DNA of 64,000 bases from Ornithinimicrobium laminariae (GTDB taxonomy: Bacteria > Actinomycetota > Actinomycetes > Actinomycetales > Dermatophilaceae). Of this stretch, positions 1 to 8,146 are shown piece by piece (position 1 is the stretch's first letter; each line of letters opens with the position of its first letter). The stretch is taken from positions 558,001 to 622,000 of the forward strand of contig NZ_JAHZSU010000003.1 in assembly GCF_019457945.1 (NCBI RefSeq). Reading direction: 5' to 3'. Made by a program: the position numbers and the translations under genes. Below the pieces are notes generated by a model, which was given only the letters and a program-made list of their open reading frames with translations, made no database searches and was not told the origin of the DNA.

Positions 1-1
1 C

Positions 2-421
2 CGAAGCCGGTTCGACGCACAGGCACCAACGGCGCAAATCAGCCAGCCGCACGTTATGGCTGGCATTAATGTGCTGGCCGCGCCCACCACTGCGCAAGCC
101 CAGTTCCTTTTCACAACTGCCCAGCTGATGGCGGTGCGCATTCGCACCGGCCAGCCTGGCCTGCTCGACGAACCGGTGAAGGATCTCGCGGCTGTCTTGC
201 CCGACCAACTCCTGCCGCTGGCTCAAGGCCAGGCCTCCGTGCGCGCCGTTGGCACCCCAGATGAGGTCGTAGAGCACTTAGATGGTTTCGTTGCAGCCCA
301 CGATGTCGACGAACTCGTCGTGACGACCTACACCCACGACCCGATGATGCGTCGACGCTCTTATGAGCTCTTGGCAGACGCGTGGCTGCCCGCAGCAGCG
401 ACAGGCGCCCAGGCCAGTTAA
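2..421 (+). CDS. Luciferase-like flavin-dependent monooxygenase, C-terminal fragment
   Basis: The reading frame is open to the left window edge, so only the last ~139 residues are present. The segment after the internal Met at 56 (QPHVMAGINVLAAPT) and the following FTTAQ region match the C-terminal part of LLM-class (MsnO8-like) oxidoreductases, where a GVNV(F/L)AA-T strand is followed by a helix carrying the family tail. Such enzymes use reduced flavin (FMNH2) and O2 on unknown organic substrates in the cytoplasm. The ATG at 56 is probably internal because similarity continues upstream of it (RFDAQAPTAQISQPHV). Its stop codon overlaps the stop of the convergent recQ-like gene inside the palindrome TTAA. 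Substrate cannot be inferred. Confidence 0.72.
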   Translation, partial: RSRFDAQAPTAQISQPHVMAGINVLAAPTTAQAQFLFTTAQLMAVRIRTGQPGLLDEPVKDLAAVLPDQLLPLAQGQASVRAVGTPDEVVEHLDGFVAAHDVDELVVTTYTHDPMMRRRSYELLADAWLPAAATGAQAS

Positions 422-2508
422 CCCTGCTGGGCCAACACCAGGGGAAGCACGTCTATAGCCCCAGCCTGGCGAAGCGCCCTCGCCGCCACGGTCATCGTCC
501 ACCGGGAATCGACGACGTCATCGATCAACAAGATGGGTCCCCGGGTGCGGTCAACCTCACTGGCCAGGTCGTCCGGGACCACGATCCGATCCCACACACC
601 AGCGAGGCGGAAAGCGCTGTTACCACCCGCTTCTCCGGTTGGACCACCGTGCGCGTAGTCCAGCGATCCGAGCCAAGGCAGCCTGCCTAAGTTTGATATC
701 TGATCAGCCAGACTGTTGATCAGCTCTGGGCGGGTGCGCGAGGGCATCGCCACGATCGCTACTGGCCGCACGTTCCAGTCCCATTGAGCCAGCACCTGGA
801 CGACCGCTTGAACCAGAGGCTGGGGAACGGGCCCGTCTTGCTGCAAGACTTCGCGTATTCGTTGCCCCCAACCCAGATCGCTGAGCCTAGCCAGAGCCCT
901 ACCGGTGCTGAACTGCTCAGCTGGTGCAATCTTGCCTTTGAGGTCAACGCCCAGTTTAGGCATGCCGGTTGGCCACTGGGCTCGCGATTCCAACCGGACA
1001 CCCACGGCTCGCAACTGAGCCTGGGCAGATTCAAGGGCTACTTGCGGCACATCGGTGGGAAAGAATGCGCCCGCGCAATTGTCACAGCGCCCGCAGGGGG
1101 TCGCCGTGGTGTCATCCAGGCTGCGTTGCAAGAAAGCCATTCGACAGTCACCGGTTGCGATGTATTCCAGCATCCCTTGTGCTTCATCCGTCCGGGCACG
1201 GGCTACGCGAACATAGCGATCCTTGTCATAAACCCAGGGTTGCCCGGTGGCCCCCCAGCCGCCGGTCACACGATTGACGGCACCTTCAACATCAAGGACC
1301 TTCAACAACAGCTCTAGGCGCGTTCTACGCACGTCGACCAAGGCCTCAAGGGCTGGGGTAGAAAGCGGGCGCCCGGCATCAACCAACGCTGCCAGGACCG
1401 CGTCTGCATGCTCTTGCTGCGGCATACCCGCGGTTGCGAAGTACTCCCAAATATCGCGGTCCTCGGAGCCCGGCAGCAGAATGACGTCGGCTTTGTCGGT
1501 CGCTCGACCCGCACGGCCCACCTGCTGGTAGTAGGCCACGGGCGAAGAGGGAGCGCCGAGGTGGACCACAAATCCAAGGTCAGGTTTGTCGAAGCCCATG
1601 CCCAATGCGCTGGTAGCGACGAGCGCCTTGACCCGGTTGTGCCGCAGGGCGTCCTCCAGCTCCTCACGCTCCATGGGGTCGGTCCGGCCAGTATAGGAGG
1701 CCACTTGCGCGCCAGCCTCTTTCAGCGCCTGGGTCACTTGCTCCGCGGCCGAAACTGTCAGGCAATAAATGATGCCGCTGCCCGGCAATTCAAACAGGTG
1801 CGCCACCATCCACCCAATGCGCTGTTCGGGCGTGAGCCGGGGCAACGACCCCAGCCTGAGAGACGCACGAGCAAGTGGGCCACGGATTGTCTCCACATGG
1901 GCACCACCGACGCCCAACTGCTCCGCCACATCGTGGGCCACTCGCTCATTCGCCGTCGCAGTGGTCGCCAAAACCGGGGTATTCGGCGGCAGGTCCGACA
2001 GGAGAGTAGAGATGCGTCGGTAGTCCGGGCGAAAGTCATGCCCCCAGTCGCTGATGCAATGCGCTTCGTCCACGACTAAGAGGCCAGCCCGGGCAGAAAT
2101 ACCCGGCAACTGCTCATCTCGGAACCGAGGATTATTGAGTCGCTCCGGGCTCATCAGGAGCACATCGACCTCGTCGTGAGCGAGGGCTTGACGGACATCG
2201 TCCCAATCCGTCGCATTGGAAGAGTTCATCGTGACCGCTCGGATGCCGGCCCGCTGCGCCGCGGCGATCTGGTCGCGCATCAGGGCTAGAAGCGGGGAAA
2301 CAATCACAGTCGGCCCAAAGCCCGCAGCCCGCCGCAAGGCCGTGGCCACGAAGTACACCGCCGACTTGCCCCACCCTGTGCGCTGCACGACCAAGACCCT
2401 CGCAGCATCCTGAACGAGGGCCTCGACGGCCTCATACTGTCCGTCACGAAACGACGCGTCCGGACTTCCCACGAGTTGTTGCAGTGCGGCGGTCGCTTCT
2501 TCCCTCAT
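418..2508 (-). CDS. recQ: RecQ-family ATP-dependent DNA helicase with C-terminal phosphoribosyltransferase-like domain
   Basis: A 696-residue 3'-5' DNA helicase for repair and recombination. Visible motifs: Walker A GWGKS (residues ~45-49), DEAH box (147-150) in VVDEAHCISDWGHDFRPDY, motif VI QQVGRAGR (~329-336), and the RecQ zinc-binding cysteines C455, C472, C475, C478. Beyond residue ~560 it lacks a typical HRDC domain; instead there is an alpha/beta segment ending in LLIDDVVDSRWT (~660-671), which resembles the PRPP loop of type I phosphoribosyltransferases (ComF-like). I chose the ATG at 2508: it begins just before the first conserved helix, and TAGCGT lies 7 nt upstream, fitting a leaderless start. 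The same frame stays open to 2670, but that extension looks non-coding. Symbol recQ is by family. Confidence 0.9.
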   Translation of the reverse strand: MREEATAALQQLVGSPDASFRDGQYEAVEALVQDAARVLVVQRTGWGKSAVYFVATALRRAAGFGPTVIVSPLLALMRDQIAAAQRAGIRAVTMNSSNATDWDDVRQALAHDEVDVLLMSPERLNNPRFRDEQLPGISARAGLLVVDEAHCISDWGHDFRPDYRRISTLLSDLPPNTPVLATTATANERVAHDVAEQLGVGGAHVETIRGPLARASLRLGSLPRLTPEQRIGWMVAHLFELPGSGIIYCLTVSAAEQVTQALKEAGAQVASYTGRTDPMEREELEDALRHNRVKALVATSALGMGFDKPDLGFVVHLGAPSSPVAYYQQVGRAGRATDKADVILLPGSEDRDIWEYFATAGMPQQEHADAVLAALVDAGRPLSTPALEALVDVRRTRLELLLKVLDVEGAVNRVTGGWGATGQPWVYDKDRYVRVARARTDEAQGMLEYIATGDCRMAFLQRSLDDTTATPCGRCDNCAGAFFPTDVPQVALESAQAQLRAVGVRLESRAQWPTGMPKLGVDLKGKIAPAEQFSTGRALARLSDLGWGQRIREVLQQDGPVPQPLVQAVVQVLAQWDWNVRPVAIVAMPSRTRPELINSLADQISNLGRLPWLGSLDYAHGGPTGEAGGNSAFRLAGVWDRIVVPDDLASEVDRTRGPILLIDDVVDSRWTMTVAARALRQAGAIDVLPLVLAQQG

Positions 2509-2515
2509 GTTGCCT

Positions 2516-2521
2516 ACGCTA
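2516..2521 (-). promoter_or_regulatory. Putative -10 hexamer of a leaderless promoter (recQ-like gene)
   Basis: On the minus strand TAGCGT is followed by 7 nt and then the ATG at 2508. There is no purine-rich Shine-Dalgarno sequence at a useful distance. This spacing would place the transcription start at or next to the start codon. Confidence 0.5.
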
Positions 2522-2704
2522 GGTGTTAGCCCTGACAGACCCGAACTGGTGCTCCTTCTTCCATCTGACGGTGCAGCGAACGGGCTCTTGGCATCTAAGG
2601 TTGGACCCAACGCCTTGCGCCCCATCGCCATGCCTGGAGAACTATGTTGCTGTGTTCGGGCGCAAGACAACTGACCAGTGCACCCTCAACTGCGGAGATT
2701 CACT

Positions 2705-3439
2705 ATGGATTCAGCCTCGCTGGGCCACTTCTCGTGGACCAACTACGACGCTGCCCTTTTTGACCTCGATGGCGTCCTCACCCCCACCGCCGAAGTGCAC
2801 ATGCGCGCCTGGGAAAAAATGTTCAACGATTATCTCGGTGAACTTGAAGGCCAAACCCCCTACACCGAGCAGGACTACTTCGACTACGTCGACGGCAAGC
2901 CCCGCTATGAGGGCGTCCAGAGCTTCCTGGACTCCCGCAGCATTGACCTTCCGTTCGGCGAGCCCGAGGACGAGTCAGAAGCAGTCACCGTCTGCGGACT
3001 CGGCAACCGAAAAAACGAACTCTTCACCCAAGTGCTACGCGATGGGGGGATTGAGGCATACCCCGGATCGCTGCAGTTGCTCGACCATTTGAAATCCATT
3101 GGTGTCCAGATGGCTGTGGTCTCGTCCTCGAAGAATGCACCTGATGTCCTAGCTGTCGCCGGGATCGCTGACCGGTTCCCTATCGTTGTGCACGGAGGCG
3201 TCGCTGCCGAGAAGAACATCCCCGGCAAGCCAAGGCCCGACACCTACACTTTCGCCGCGCAAGAGCTTGGCCTGGATAGCCGCCGTTGTGTCGTCTTCGA
3301 AGACGCCATTTCGGGCGTCCAAGCCGGGGCTGCAGGAGACTTTGGCCTGGTCGTTGGTGTTGACCGCGGCGCTGGCGTTGAATCCTTGACCACCAACGGC
3401 GCCGGGATCGTCGTCGCAGACCTAAATGAGTTGATCTGA
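2705..3439 (+). CDS. pgmB: Beta-phosphoglucomutase-family HAD hydrolase
   Basis: A 244-residue HAD-superfamily protein. The nucleophile motif is FDLDGV (D20, D22), followed by the cap domain, the VVSSSKNA motif II, and GKPRPDTY / FEDAISGVQA typical of beta-phosphoglucomutases. The reaction expected is beta-glucose-1-phosphate to glucose-6-phosphate, handling the product of the phosphorylase encoded next. Start: ATG 2705 with GGAG at 2694-2697, preferred over the in-frame ATG at 2678, which has no ribosome-binding site. Its stop overlaps the next gene's start by one base (TGATG at 3437-3441), so translation is probably coupled. The same HAD/GH65 pairing occurs in mycobacteria. A different sugar-phosphate substrate is possible. 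Confidence 0.85.
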   Translation: MDSASLGHFSWTNYDAALFDLDGVLTPTAEVHMRAWEKMFNDYLGELEGQTPYTEQDYFDYVDGKPRYEGVQSFLDSRSIDLPFGEPEDESEAVTVCGLGNRKNELFTQVLRDGGIEAYPGSLQLLDHLKSIGVQMAVVSSSKNAPDVLAVAGIADRFPIVVHGGVAAEKNIPGKPRPDTYTFAAQELGLDSRRCVVFEDAISGVQAGAAGDFGLVVGVDRGAGVESLTTNGAGIVVADLNELI

Positions 3440-5979
3440 TGGGCCACAAGTACCCCTCCCCGCACATCCCTCAGCCCGCTGTCGACCCCCTGGACCGCAG
3501 CCGCTTCCCTGCGGACGAATGGGCTCTGGTCGAGTCTGACTATTCAAACCAAGACCTCGGCACCACCGAGACCATCTTTGCCGTGGCCAACGGCTATCTC
3601 GGTATGCGGGGCAACCCGGAGGAAGGTCGTGACTCACACACCCACGGCACCTTCGTCAACGGCTTCCACGAGACGTGGCCCATTCATCACGCCGAAGAGG
3701 CTTACGGCCTGGCGCGGGTAGGCCAAACCATCGTCAACGCTCCTGACCCCAAAGTCATGAAGCTGTATGTCGATGACGAGCCCCTGCTCTTGGACATCGC
3801 CGACCTCGAGCACTACGACCGCCGGCTCTCCTTTGCCGGTGGCCTGCTGCGCCGCGAGGTCATTTGGAAGACTGCGTCCGGCAAGCGACTGCGAGTCAGC
3901 ACGACTCGAATGACGAGTTTCTCTGATCCGCACTTGGCTGTTCTCACGATGGACGTCGAGATGCTCAGCGGCGACGCAGCAATCGTGATTTCATCCCAGG
4001 TTCTCAACCGCCAGGACGGCTCCGACGAGTATCACGTGAAGTCCGCCGCGATGGGTGAAGGCGCTGACCCGCGTAAGGCCGAGGGCTTTGAACGGCGTGT
4101 GCTCGACCCCCGCGCTAGCGAGGTCAAGGATGGCCGACTGCTCCTGGGCTACCGCTGCCACGAGTCGAAGTTGACCATCGCCGTGGCTACGGACCACAAG
4201 CTAGAGACCAAGAACAAGTGGACCGAAGACCTGGCTGTGGACGAAGACATGGCCAAGCACGTCTTCCAGATTGAAGCCAAGCAGGGCGAGACGATTCGTC
4301 TCGAAAAGCTTGTTGCTTTCCACACATCACGCGGCGTGCCGGTGCGCGAGTTGTCAGACCGTTGCTGGCGAACCCTCGACCGCACTGCTGGCACCACCGT
4401 GGCAGATCTGCACGCTGAGCAGCGGGCCTACATGGACGAGTTCTGGTCTAACTCCGACGTTGTCGTCAAGGGCCAGCCAGCCGTCCAGCAAGCCGTCAGG
4501 TGGAACCTCTTCCAACTGGCCCAGGCATCGGCTGGGGCTGGAGTCCACGGCATTCCGGCTAAGGGGATGACCGGGTCCGGCTACGGCGGTCACTACTTCT
4601 GGGACACCGAGTGCTACGTCCTACCGTTCCTCGTCTACACCAACCCACAGTCGGCCTTGAATGCGCTGCGTTTCCGACACAACATGCTTGACTCTGCTCG
4701 TGAGCGCGCCAGTGAACTGGCCCAGCACGGGGCCCTTTTCCCGTGGCGCACGATCAACGGCGCGGAAGCCTCGGCATACTTTGCTGCTGGCACGGCTCAG
4801 TACCACATCAACGCGGACGTCGTGAACGCTCTGATTAAGTATGTTCGGGCCACCGGCGACCGTAGTTTCCTGGCCCGCGAAGGCATTGACATCCTTGTTG
4901 AGACCGCGCGGATGTGGGCCGACCTGGGCTTCTGGCGTAGCAATGGCGATGACACGTTCCACATTCACGGCGTCACTGGCCCCGACGAATACACCACTGT
5001 TGTCAACGACAACCTCTTTACCAACGTGATGGCCCGCTTTAACTTGCGCGCTGCCGCCAAGGTGGTCCAAGAGGTCAAGCGGACTGACCCCATTGACTAC
5101 CAGCGGGCGGTATCCCGTTTGGGCCTCAATGACGACGAGGTGACGGAATGGGAGTACGCCGCCGACGGGATGCACATCCCGTTCGACGAAAAGTTGGGCA
5201 TTCACCCCCAGGACTTGCACTTCCTCGAGCGCGAGATGTGGGACCTTGAAAACACCCCCAACGACAAGCGCCCCCTGTTGCTGCACTACCACCCCTTAGT
5301 CATCTACCGCTTCCAGGTCCTGAAGCAGACTGACGTCGTGTTGGCTCTTTACCTTCAGGGTGACCAGTTCACTCCTGATGAGAAGTTGGCCAACTTCGAG
5401 TACTACGACCCGATCACCACCGGCGACTCAACTCTTTCGGCCGTGATGCAGTCCATCGTCGCCGCTGAGGTGGGCTACCACGAGTTGGCACTGCGGTACT
5501 TCTACTCAGGTCTGTTCGTTGACCTGGATGACCGTCACGGAAACACCACTGACGGCACGCACATCGCTTCGGCCGGCGGCGTCTGGTCCGCCTTGACTGG
5601 CGGCTTCGGTGGACTTCGTGACTACGCCGGTGAATTGACGTTCGACCCACGGCTACCTCAGGACTGGGAAGGAATCGAATGGACGATGCTCTGGCACGAC
5701 TCAAAACTCAAGATCGAAGTCTTGCGCGATGAGATCGCCTTCACGGTCTTGAACGGTCCCGACGTTGAGGTCAAGGTGCGTGGCGAGGAAGTAAACATCT
5801 CAACGGAGCGCACCGCCGTGCCGCTGAGCGACCAGGGCCCCCTGCGTGAAGGGCTCCTTGAAGTTCACCCGTCGCTGGGTGGCCGCCGCAACGATGGCAG
5901 CACGATCACCGCGACGGTGCCGCACTCGTGGTCCGACGAAAGCAGCGCTCCGGACCATCAAGGGCACACTACCCCCTGA
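3439..5979 (+). CDS. Glycoside hydrolase family 65 protein (trehalose/maltose/kojibiose phosphorylase type)
   Basis: An 846-residue GH65 protein with an N-terminal beta-sandwich (RGNPEEG near the start, HGTFVNGF), a central (alpha/alpha)6 barrel and a small C-terminal beta domain. The family catalytic region VTGPDEYT lies at residues 512-519, with E517 the expected general acid. GH65 enzymes cleave alpha-glucosidic disaccharides with inorganic phosphate, giving beta-glucose-1-phosphate and glucose. That fits the coupled upstream beta-phosphoglucomutase-like gene. Members split between trehalose, maltose, kojibiose and nigerose specificity, which I cannot assign by eye. No signal peptide is visible, so it should be cytoplasmic. 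A strong terminator follows at 6009-6042. Confidence 0.9.
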   Translation: MGHKYPSPHIPQPAVDPLDRSRFPADEWALVESDYSNQDLGTTETIFAVANGYLGMRGNPEEGRDSHTHGTFVNGFHETWPIHHAEEAYGLARVGQTIVNAPDPKVMKLYVDDEPLLLDIADLEHYDRRLSFAGGLLRREVIWKTASGKRLRVSTTRMTSFSDPHLAVLTMDVEMLSGDAAIVISSQVLNRQDGSDEYHVKSAAMGEGADPRKAEGFERRVLDPRASEVKDGRLLLGYRCHESKLTIAVATDHKLETKNKWTEDLAVDEDMAKHVFQIEAKQGETIRLEKLVAFHTSRGVPVRELSDRCWRTLDRTAGTTVADLHAEQRAYMDEFWSNSDVVVKGQPAVQQAVRWNLFQLAQASAGAGVHGIPAKGMTGSGYGGHYFWDTECYVLPFLVYTNPQSALNALRFRHNMLDSARERASELAQHGALFPWRTINGAEASAYFAAGTAQYHINADVVNALIKYVRATGDRSFLAREGIDILVETARMWADLGFWRSNGDDTFHIHGVTGPDEYTTVVNDNLFTNVMARFNLRAAAKVVQEVKRTDPIDYQRAVSRLGLNDDEVTEWEYAADGMHIPFDEKLGIHPQDLHFLEREMWDLENTPNDKRPLLLHYHPLVIYRFQVLKQTDVVLALYLQGDQFTPDEKLANFEYYDPITTGDSTLSAVMQSIVAAEVGYHELALRYFYSGLFVDLDDRHGNTTDGTHIASAGGVWSALTGGFGGLRDYAGELTFDPRLPQDWEGIEWTMLWHDSKLKIEVLRDEIAFTVLNGPDVEVKVRGEEVNISTERTAVPLSDQGPLREGLLEVHPSLGGRRNDGSTITATVPHSWSDESSAPDHQGHTTP

Positions 5980-6008
5980 GTGAGACAGTGAAGCGACTTT
6001 CCCTGTGA

Positions 6009-6042
6009 TGATGGGCACAGCACTTCGGTGCTGTGCCCATCA
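6009..6042 (+). terminator. Hairpin terminator after the GH65 gene
   Basis: A perfect 15-bp stem (6009-6023 with 6028-6042) closes on the stable C(UUCG)G tetraloop at 6024-6027. It is followed by a pyrimidine-rich stretch but no long T run. It lies 29 nt after the GH65 stop. Confidence 0.75.
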
Positions 6043-6092
6043 CGGCTTCTCTGAGTTCGAAATTGTGCCGCCACCTGTGGTCGGATAGGAGC

Positions 6093-6584
6093 ATGAGCGA
6101 ACCCACTGACACCACAACACCAGACACCGGCGACATCGAAGCGCCGCCGATGCCTGCCGAGTCTGAGACTGATCGACTCGTTGCCAACATCTCTGGGGTC
6201 GACGATCAGGTCGGAATGGCTGCCCTTTGGCGCGTCACCATGGACCTGGAGAATTGGTGGTTCATCGCAGTTGGCGATGAGGGCCAAGAATCACCCGCCG
6301 CTGCCGAAATTGACGACCAACTGATGTTGCTCGCGTTCACCGACGCCGAGCGCGCCCGACACTTCGCGGTCGCCCAAAGCATGATCGAAGCTGAGGACAA
6401 CCTCAGCGCCATCGCACTGACGCCCGACGAGGTGGTGAACTCCGCTGATGCCTACGTCGAGGCTGGCATCGACGGGTTGATGTTCGACCCGCACATCAGC
6501 GGCTATTTCATCCCTTCGGCCCAGTTGCCAGTTGTGCACCAGGCAGTCAAGGCTGATCCGGACTCTGAGGCACCACAAGGCTGA
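6093..6584 (+). CDS. SseB-like conserved protein
   Basis: A 163-residue acidic cytoplasmic protein with a low-complexity N-terminus (residues 1-30, rich in T/P/E). The core contains LLAFTDAERARHF and, near the end, AGIDGLMFDPHISGYFIPSAQL. This order resembles the SseB N-terminal domain, where a (V)FTS.EA motif is followed by a GADG(L/V).(L/N)P segment. Function of actinobacterial SseB-like proteins is unknown. Start: ATG 6093 preceded by TAGGAG, rather than the in-frame ATG at 6033, which lies within the upstream terminator. It stands alone between two terminators. Confidence 0.6.
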   Translation: MSEPTDTTTPDTGDIEAPPMPAESETDRLVANISGVDDQVGMAALWRVTMDLENWWFIAVGDEGQESPAAAEIDDQLMLLAFTDAERARHFAVAQSMIEAEDNLSAIALTPDEVVNSADAYVEAGIDGLMFDPHISGYFIPSAQLPVVHQAVKADPDSEAPQG

Positions 6585-6611
6585 TTCACGCGCTAGCCAG
6601 CTAAAACAAAG

Positions 6612-6650
6612 GTGAGGCCCCCACCGATCGGTGGAGGGCTTCACGTTTTG
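6612..6650 (+). terminator. Rho-independent terminator after the SseB-like gene
   Basis: Stem 6612-6625 pairs with 6630-6644 (one bulged A, one G-U pair) around the loop GATC, followed by GTTTTG. It sits between the SseB-like gene and the convergent LysM gene and could serve both strands. Confidence 0.75.
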
Positions 6651-6705
6651 CCCTGTAGGCGACCAGACTCACGAGGCCTGGTTGCAAACCCCAAAGGCAG
6701 AGAGG

Positions 6706-7131
6706 CTAGCCGTTCTTGAACCCCTGATCTGCGGGGATCATCAGAGTCTGCCCGGCCGTGACCTGATCTGTGCTCATGTTGTTGGCCAGTTGAATGTCGA
6801 CGATCGCCATATCCAGGCGGGTATCGGGCAATTCAGCCGCGGCGATTTGCGACAGGGTCTGACCTGGTTGCACGACAACCTCTTCGGCCGTCGCGTTGGC
6901 CGCGCCCCCGCTCATGACCAGGCCAGCCGCTAACACGACGGCCGAGACGGTGGAAGCAATCGTGATGGAAAGTCGCCCACGCCGAGTCAGTCGCATCCGC
7001 CCATGGCTATCGCACCTGTTCCGAGCCAGGGCCGGTCCGGAGTCAACGTCATCCGTCACCAAGCGAAGGTGCCGCTGTGGCGCCACCTCAGTGGCGATGT
7101 TGGGCTGCTCCCACACTGGCTGTGCGCTCAT
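6706..7131 (-). CDS. LysM membrane-anchored protein beside lexA, probable SOS cell-division inhibitor
   Basis: A 141-residue protein with a basic cytoplasmic N-terminus, one hydrophobic segment (~54-76) and a single LysM domain (~84-133: VVVQPGQTLSQIA...ITMIP-type ends), which binds peptidoglycan outside the membrane. Position, divergent orientation and architecture match the LysM genes next to lexA in other Gram-positives: YneA in Bacillus, Rv2719c in Mycobacterium tuberculosis. These are induced by DNA damage and delay division (established for those proteins, inferred here). Start: ATG 7131 with AGGAG immediately upstream; the longer frame to 7368 runs through the operator region and is rejected. 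LexA-box-like sites lie 90-175 bp upstream. Confidence 0.8.
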   Translation of the reverse strand: MSAQPVWEQPNIATEVAPQRHLRLVTDDVDSGPALARNRCDSHGRMRLTRRGRLSITIASTVSAVVLAAGLVMSGGAANATAEEVVVQPGQTLSQIAAAELPDTRLDMAIVDIQLANNMSTDQVTAGQTLMIPADQGFKNG

Positions 7132-7220
7132 GGCTTCTCCTAAGGGACCTACGATCCGGTTCGTCTGCTTGCTCGAACTGATGCCTAGCCGGGCTGCCGG
7201 GGCCACTGGCCCTTCCGCCT

Positions 7221-7236
7221 TGCTACACACGTTCGA
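7221..7236 (+). promoter_or_regulatory. Putative SOS (LexA) box 1
   Basis: TGCTAC-ACAC-GTTCGA against the actinobacterial consensus TCGAAC-N4-GTTCGA. The right half is perfect and the left half keeps T, A and C at the expected places. It is the LysM-proximal site in the lexA divergon. Confidence 0.5.
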
Positions 7237-7252
7237 TCGTACGCTTGTCCTA
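7237..7252 (+). promoter_or_regulatory. Putative SOS (LexA) box 2
   Basis: TCGTAC-GCTT-GTCCTA directly abuts box 1. It matches 5 of 6 bases in the left half and 4 of 6 in the right half of TCGAAC-N4-GTTCGA. Weak on its own; adjacency to the other sites supports it. Confidence 0.4.
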
Positions 7253-7289
7253 TTATTAGCACGGACGTACGAAGAAGTCGACACGCGGA

Positions 7290-7305
7290 TCGAACAAATG
7301 TTTGT
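7290..7305 (+). promoter_or_regulatory. Putative SOS (LexA) box 3, best match
   Basis: TCGAAC-AAAT-GTTTGT has a perfect left half and 4 of 6 bases in the right half. It lies 104 bp upstream of the lexA start, as expected for LexA autoregulation. Confidence 0.65.
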
Positions 7306-7408
7306 TTCCCGGCCTGGCCACTCGTACGATGTGTTCACACCAAGTATTTGAGCAGGGACCACCGACATACCTGCTGACCTGGGTTTATACCAATAAGGGG
7401 CAGAGCTG

Positions 7409-8122
7409 ATGGCCGAAATTCACGACTTGCCGGAGCGCGACGGCGCCGGTGAGCTGACCAAGCGTCAGACCCGCGTGCTTGAAGTCATCCGTGATTCCGT
7501 TGACGACCGTGGTTACCCGCCAAGCTTGCGTGAAATCGGCGAAGCCGTCGGGCTAACCTCTCCCTCTTCGGTGGCCCACCAACTCAAGATGCTGGAGCGC
7601 AAGGGCTACTTGCGCCGTGACCCCAATCGACCCCGCGCCATCGAAGTTGTGTTGCCGGGTCGCTCGAGCGACCAAGCGGGCTACCGGCGATCAGAGCCTG
7701 AAGAAGACGCCGTCGAGGATGAAGCCGCACGCCGCGAGGCGTTCCCCGAAGCCGCCTACGTCCCGGTGGTCGGCCAGATCGCGGCCGGTGGGCCCATCCT
7801 CGCTGAGCAGTCTGTCGAAGAAGTCTTTCCGCTGCCCAAGCAACTCGTGGGCGACGGTGAGCTCTTCCTCCTCAAGGTAGTGGGCGACTCGATGATCGAC
7901 GCGGCTATTTGTGACGGTGACTGGGTTGTGGTGCACCGTCAGCAGCATGCCGACAACGGCGACATCGTCGCAGCGCTGTTGGACAACGAGGCTACGGTAA
8001 AGACCTTCAAGCGGACAGCCAACAAGGTTTGGCTGATGCCCCACAACGAGTCGTTCGACCCGATCGACGGCGACTACGCGGTCATCATGGGTAAGGTAAC
8101 CGCGGTGTTGCGTCGGGTCTGA
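7409..8122 (+). CDS. lexA: LexA repressor
   Basis: A 237-residue SOS repressor with self-cleaving protease activity. The N-terminal winged helix (residues ~10-75, with [20 protein letters not shown] as the recognition region) binds SOS boxes. An acidic linker (~85-110) leads to the peptidase domain: cleavage site A126-G127 (QIAAGGP), nucleophile S161 in VVGDSM, and general base K198 in ATVKTF. On DNA damage, RecA filaments trigger cleavage and derepression. Start: ATG 7409 with AAGGGG at 7395-7400. Three SOS-box-like sites precede it and are shared with the divergent LysM gene. Confidence 0.97.
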   Translation: MAEIHDLPERDGAGELTKRQTRVLEVIRDSVDDRGYPPSLREIGEAVGLTSPSSVAHQLKMLERKGYLRRDPNRPRAIEVVLPGRSSDQAGYRRSEPEEDAVEDEAARREAFPEAAYVPVVGQIAAGGPILAEQSVEEVFPLPKQLVGDGELFLLKVVGDSMIDAAICDGDWVVVHRQQHADNGDIVAALLDNEATVKTFKRTANKVWLMPHNESFDPIDGDYAVIMGKVTAVLRRV

Positions 8123-8146
8123 CCGGCCTCGTTATCACCTAGCCGT

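Noticed and set aside
7321-7338. Fourth SOS-box-like sequence between box 3 and lexA
   Set aside because: TCGTAC is present but the second half is one base out of register with the N4 spacing.
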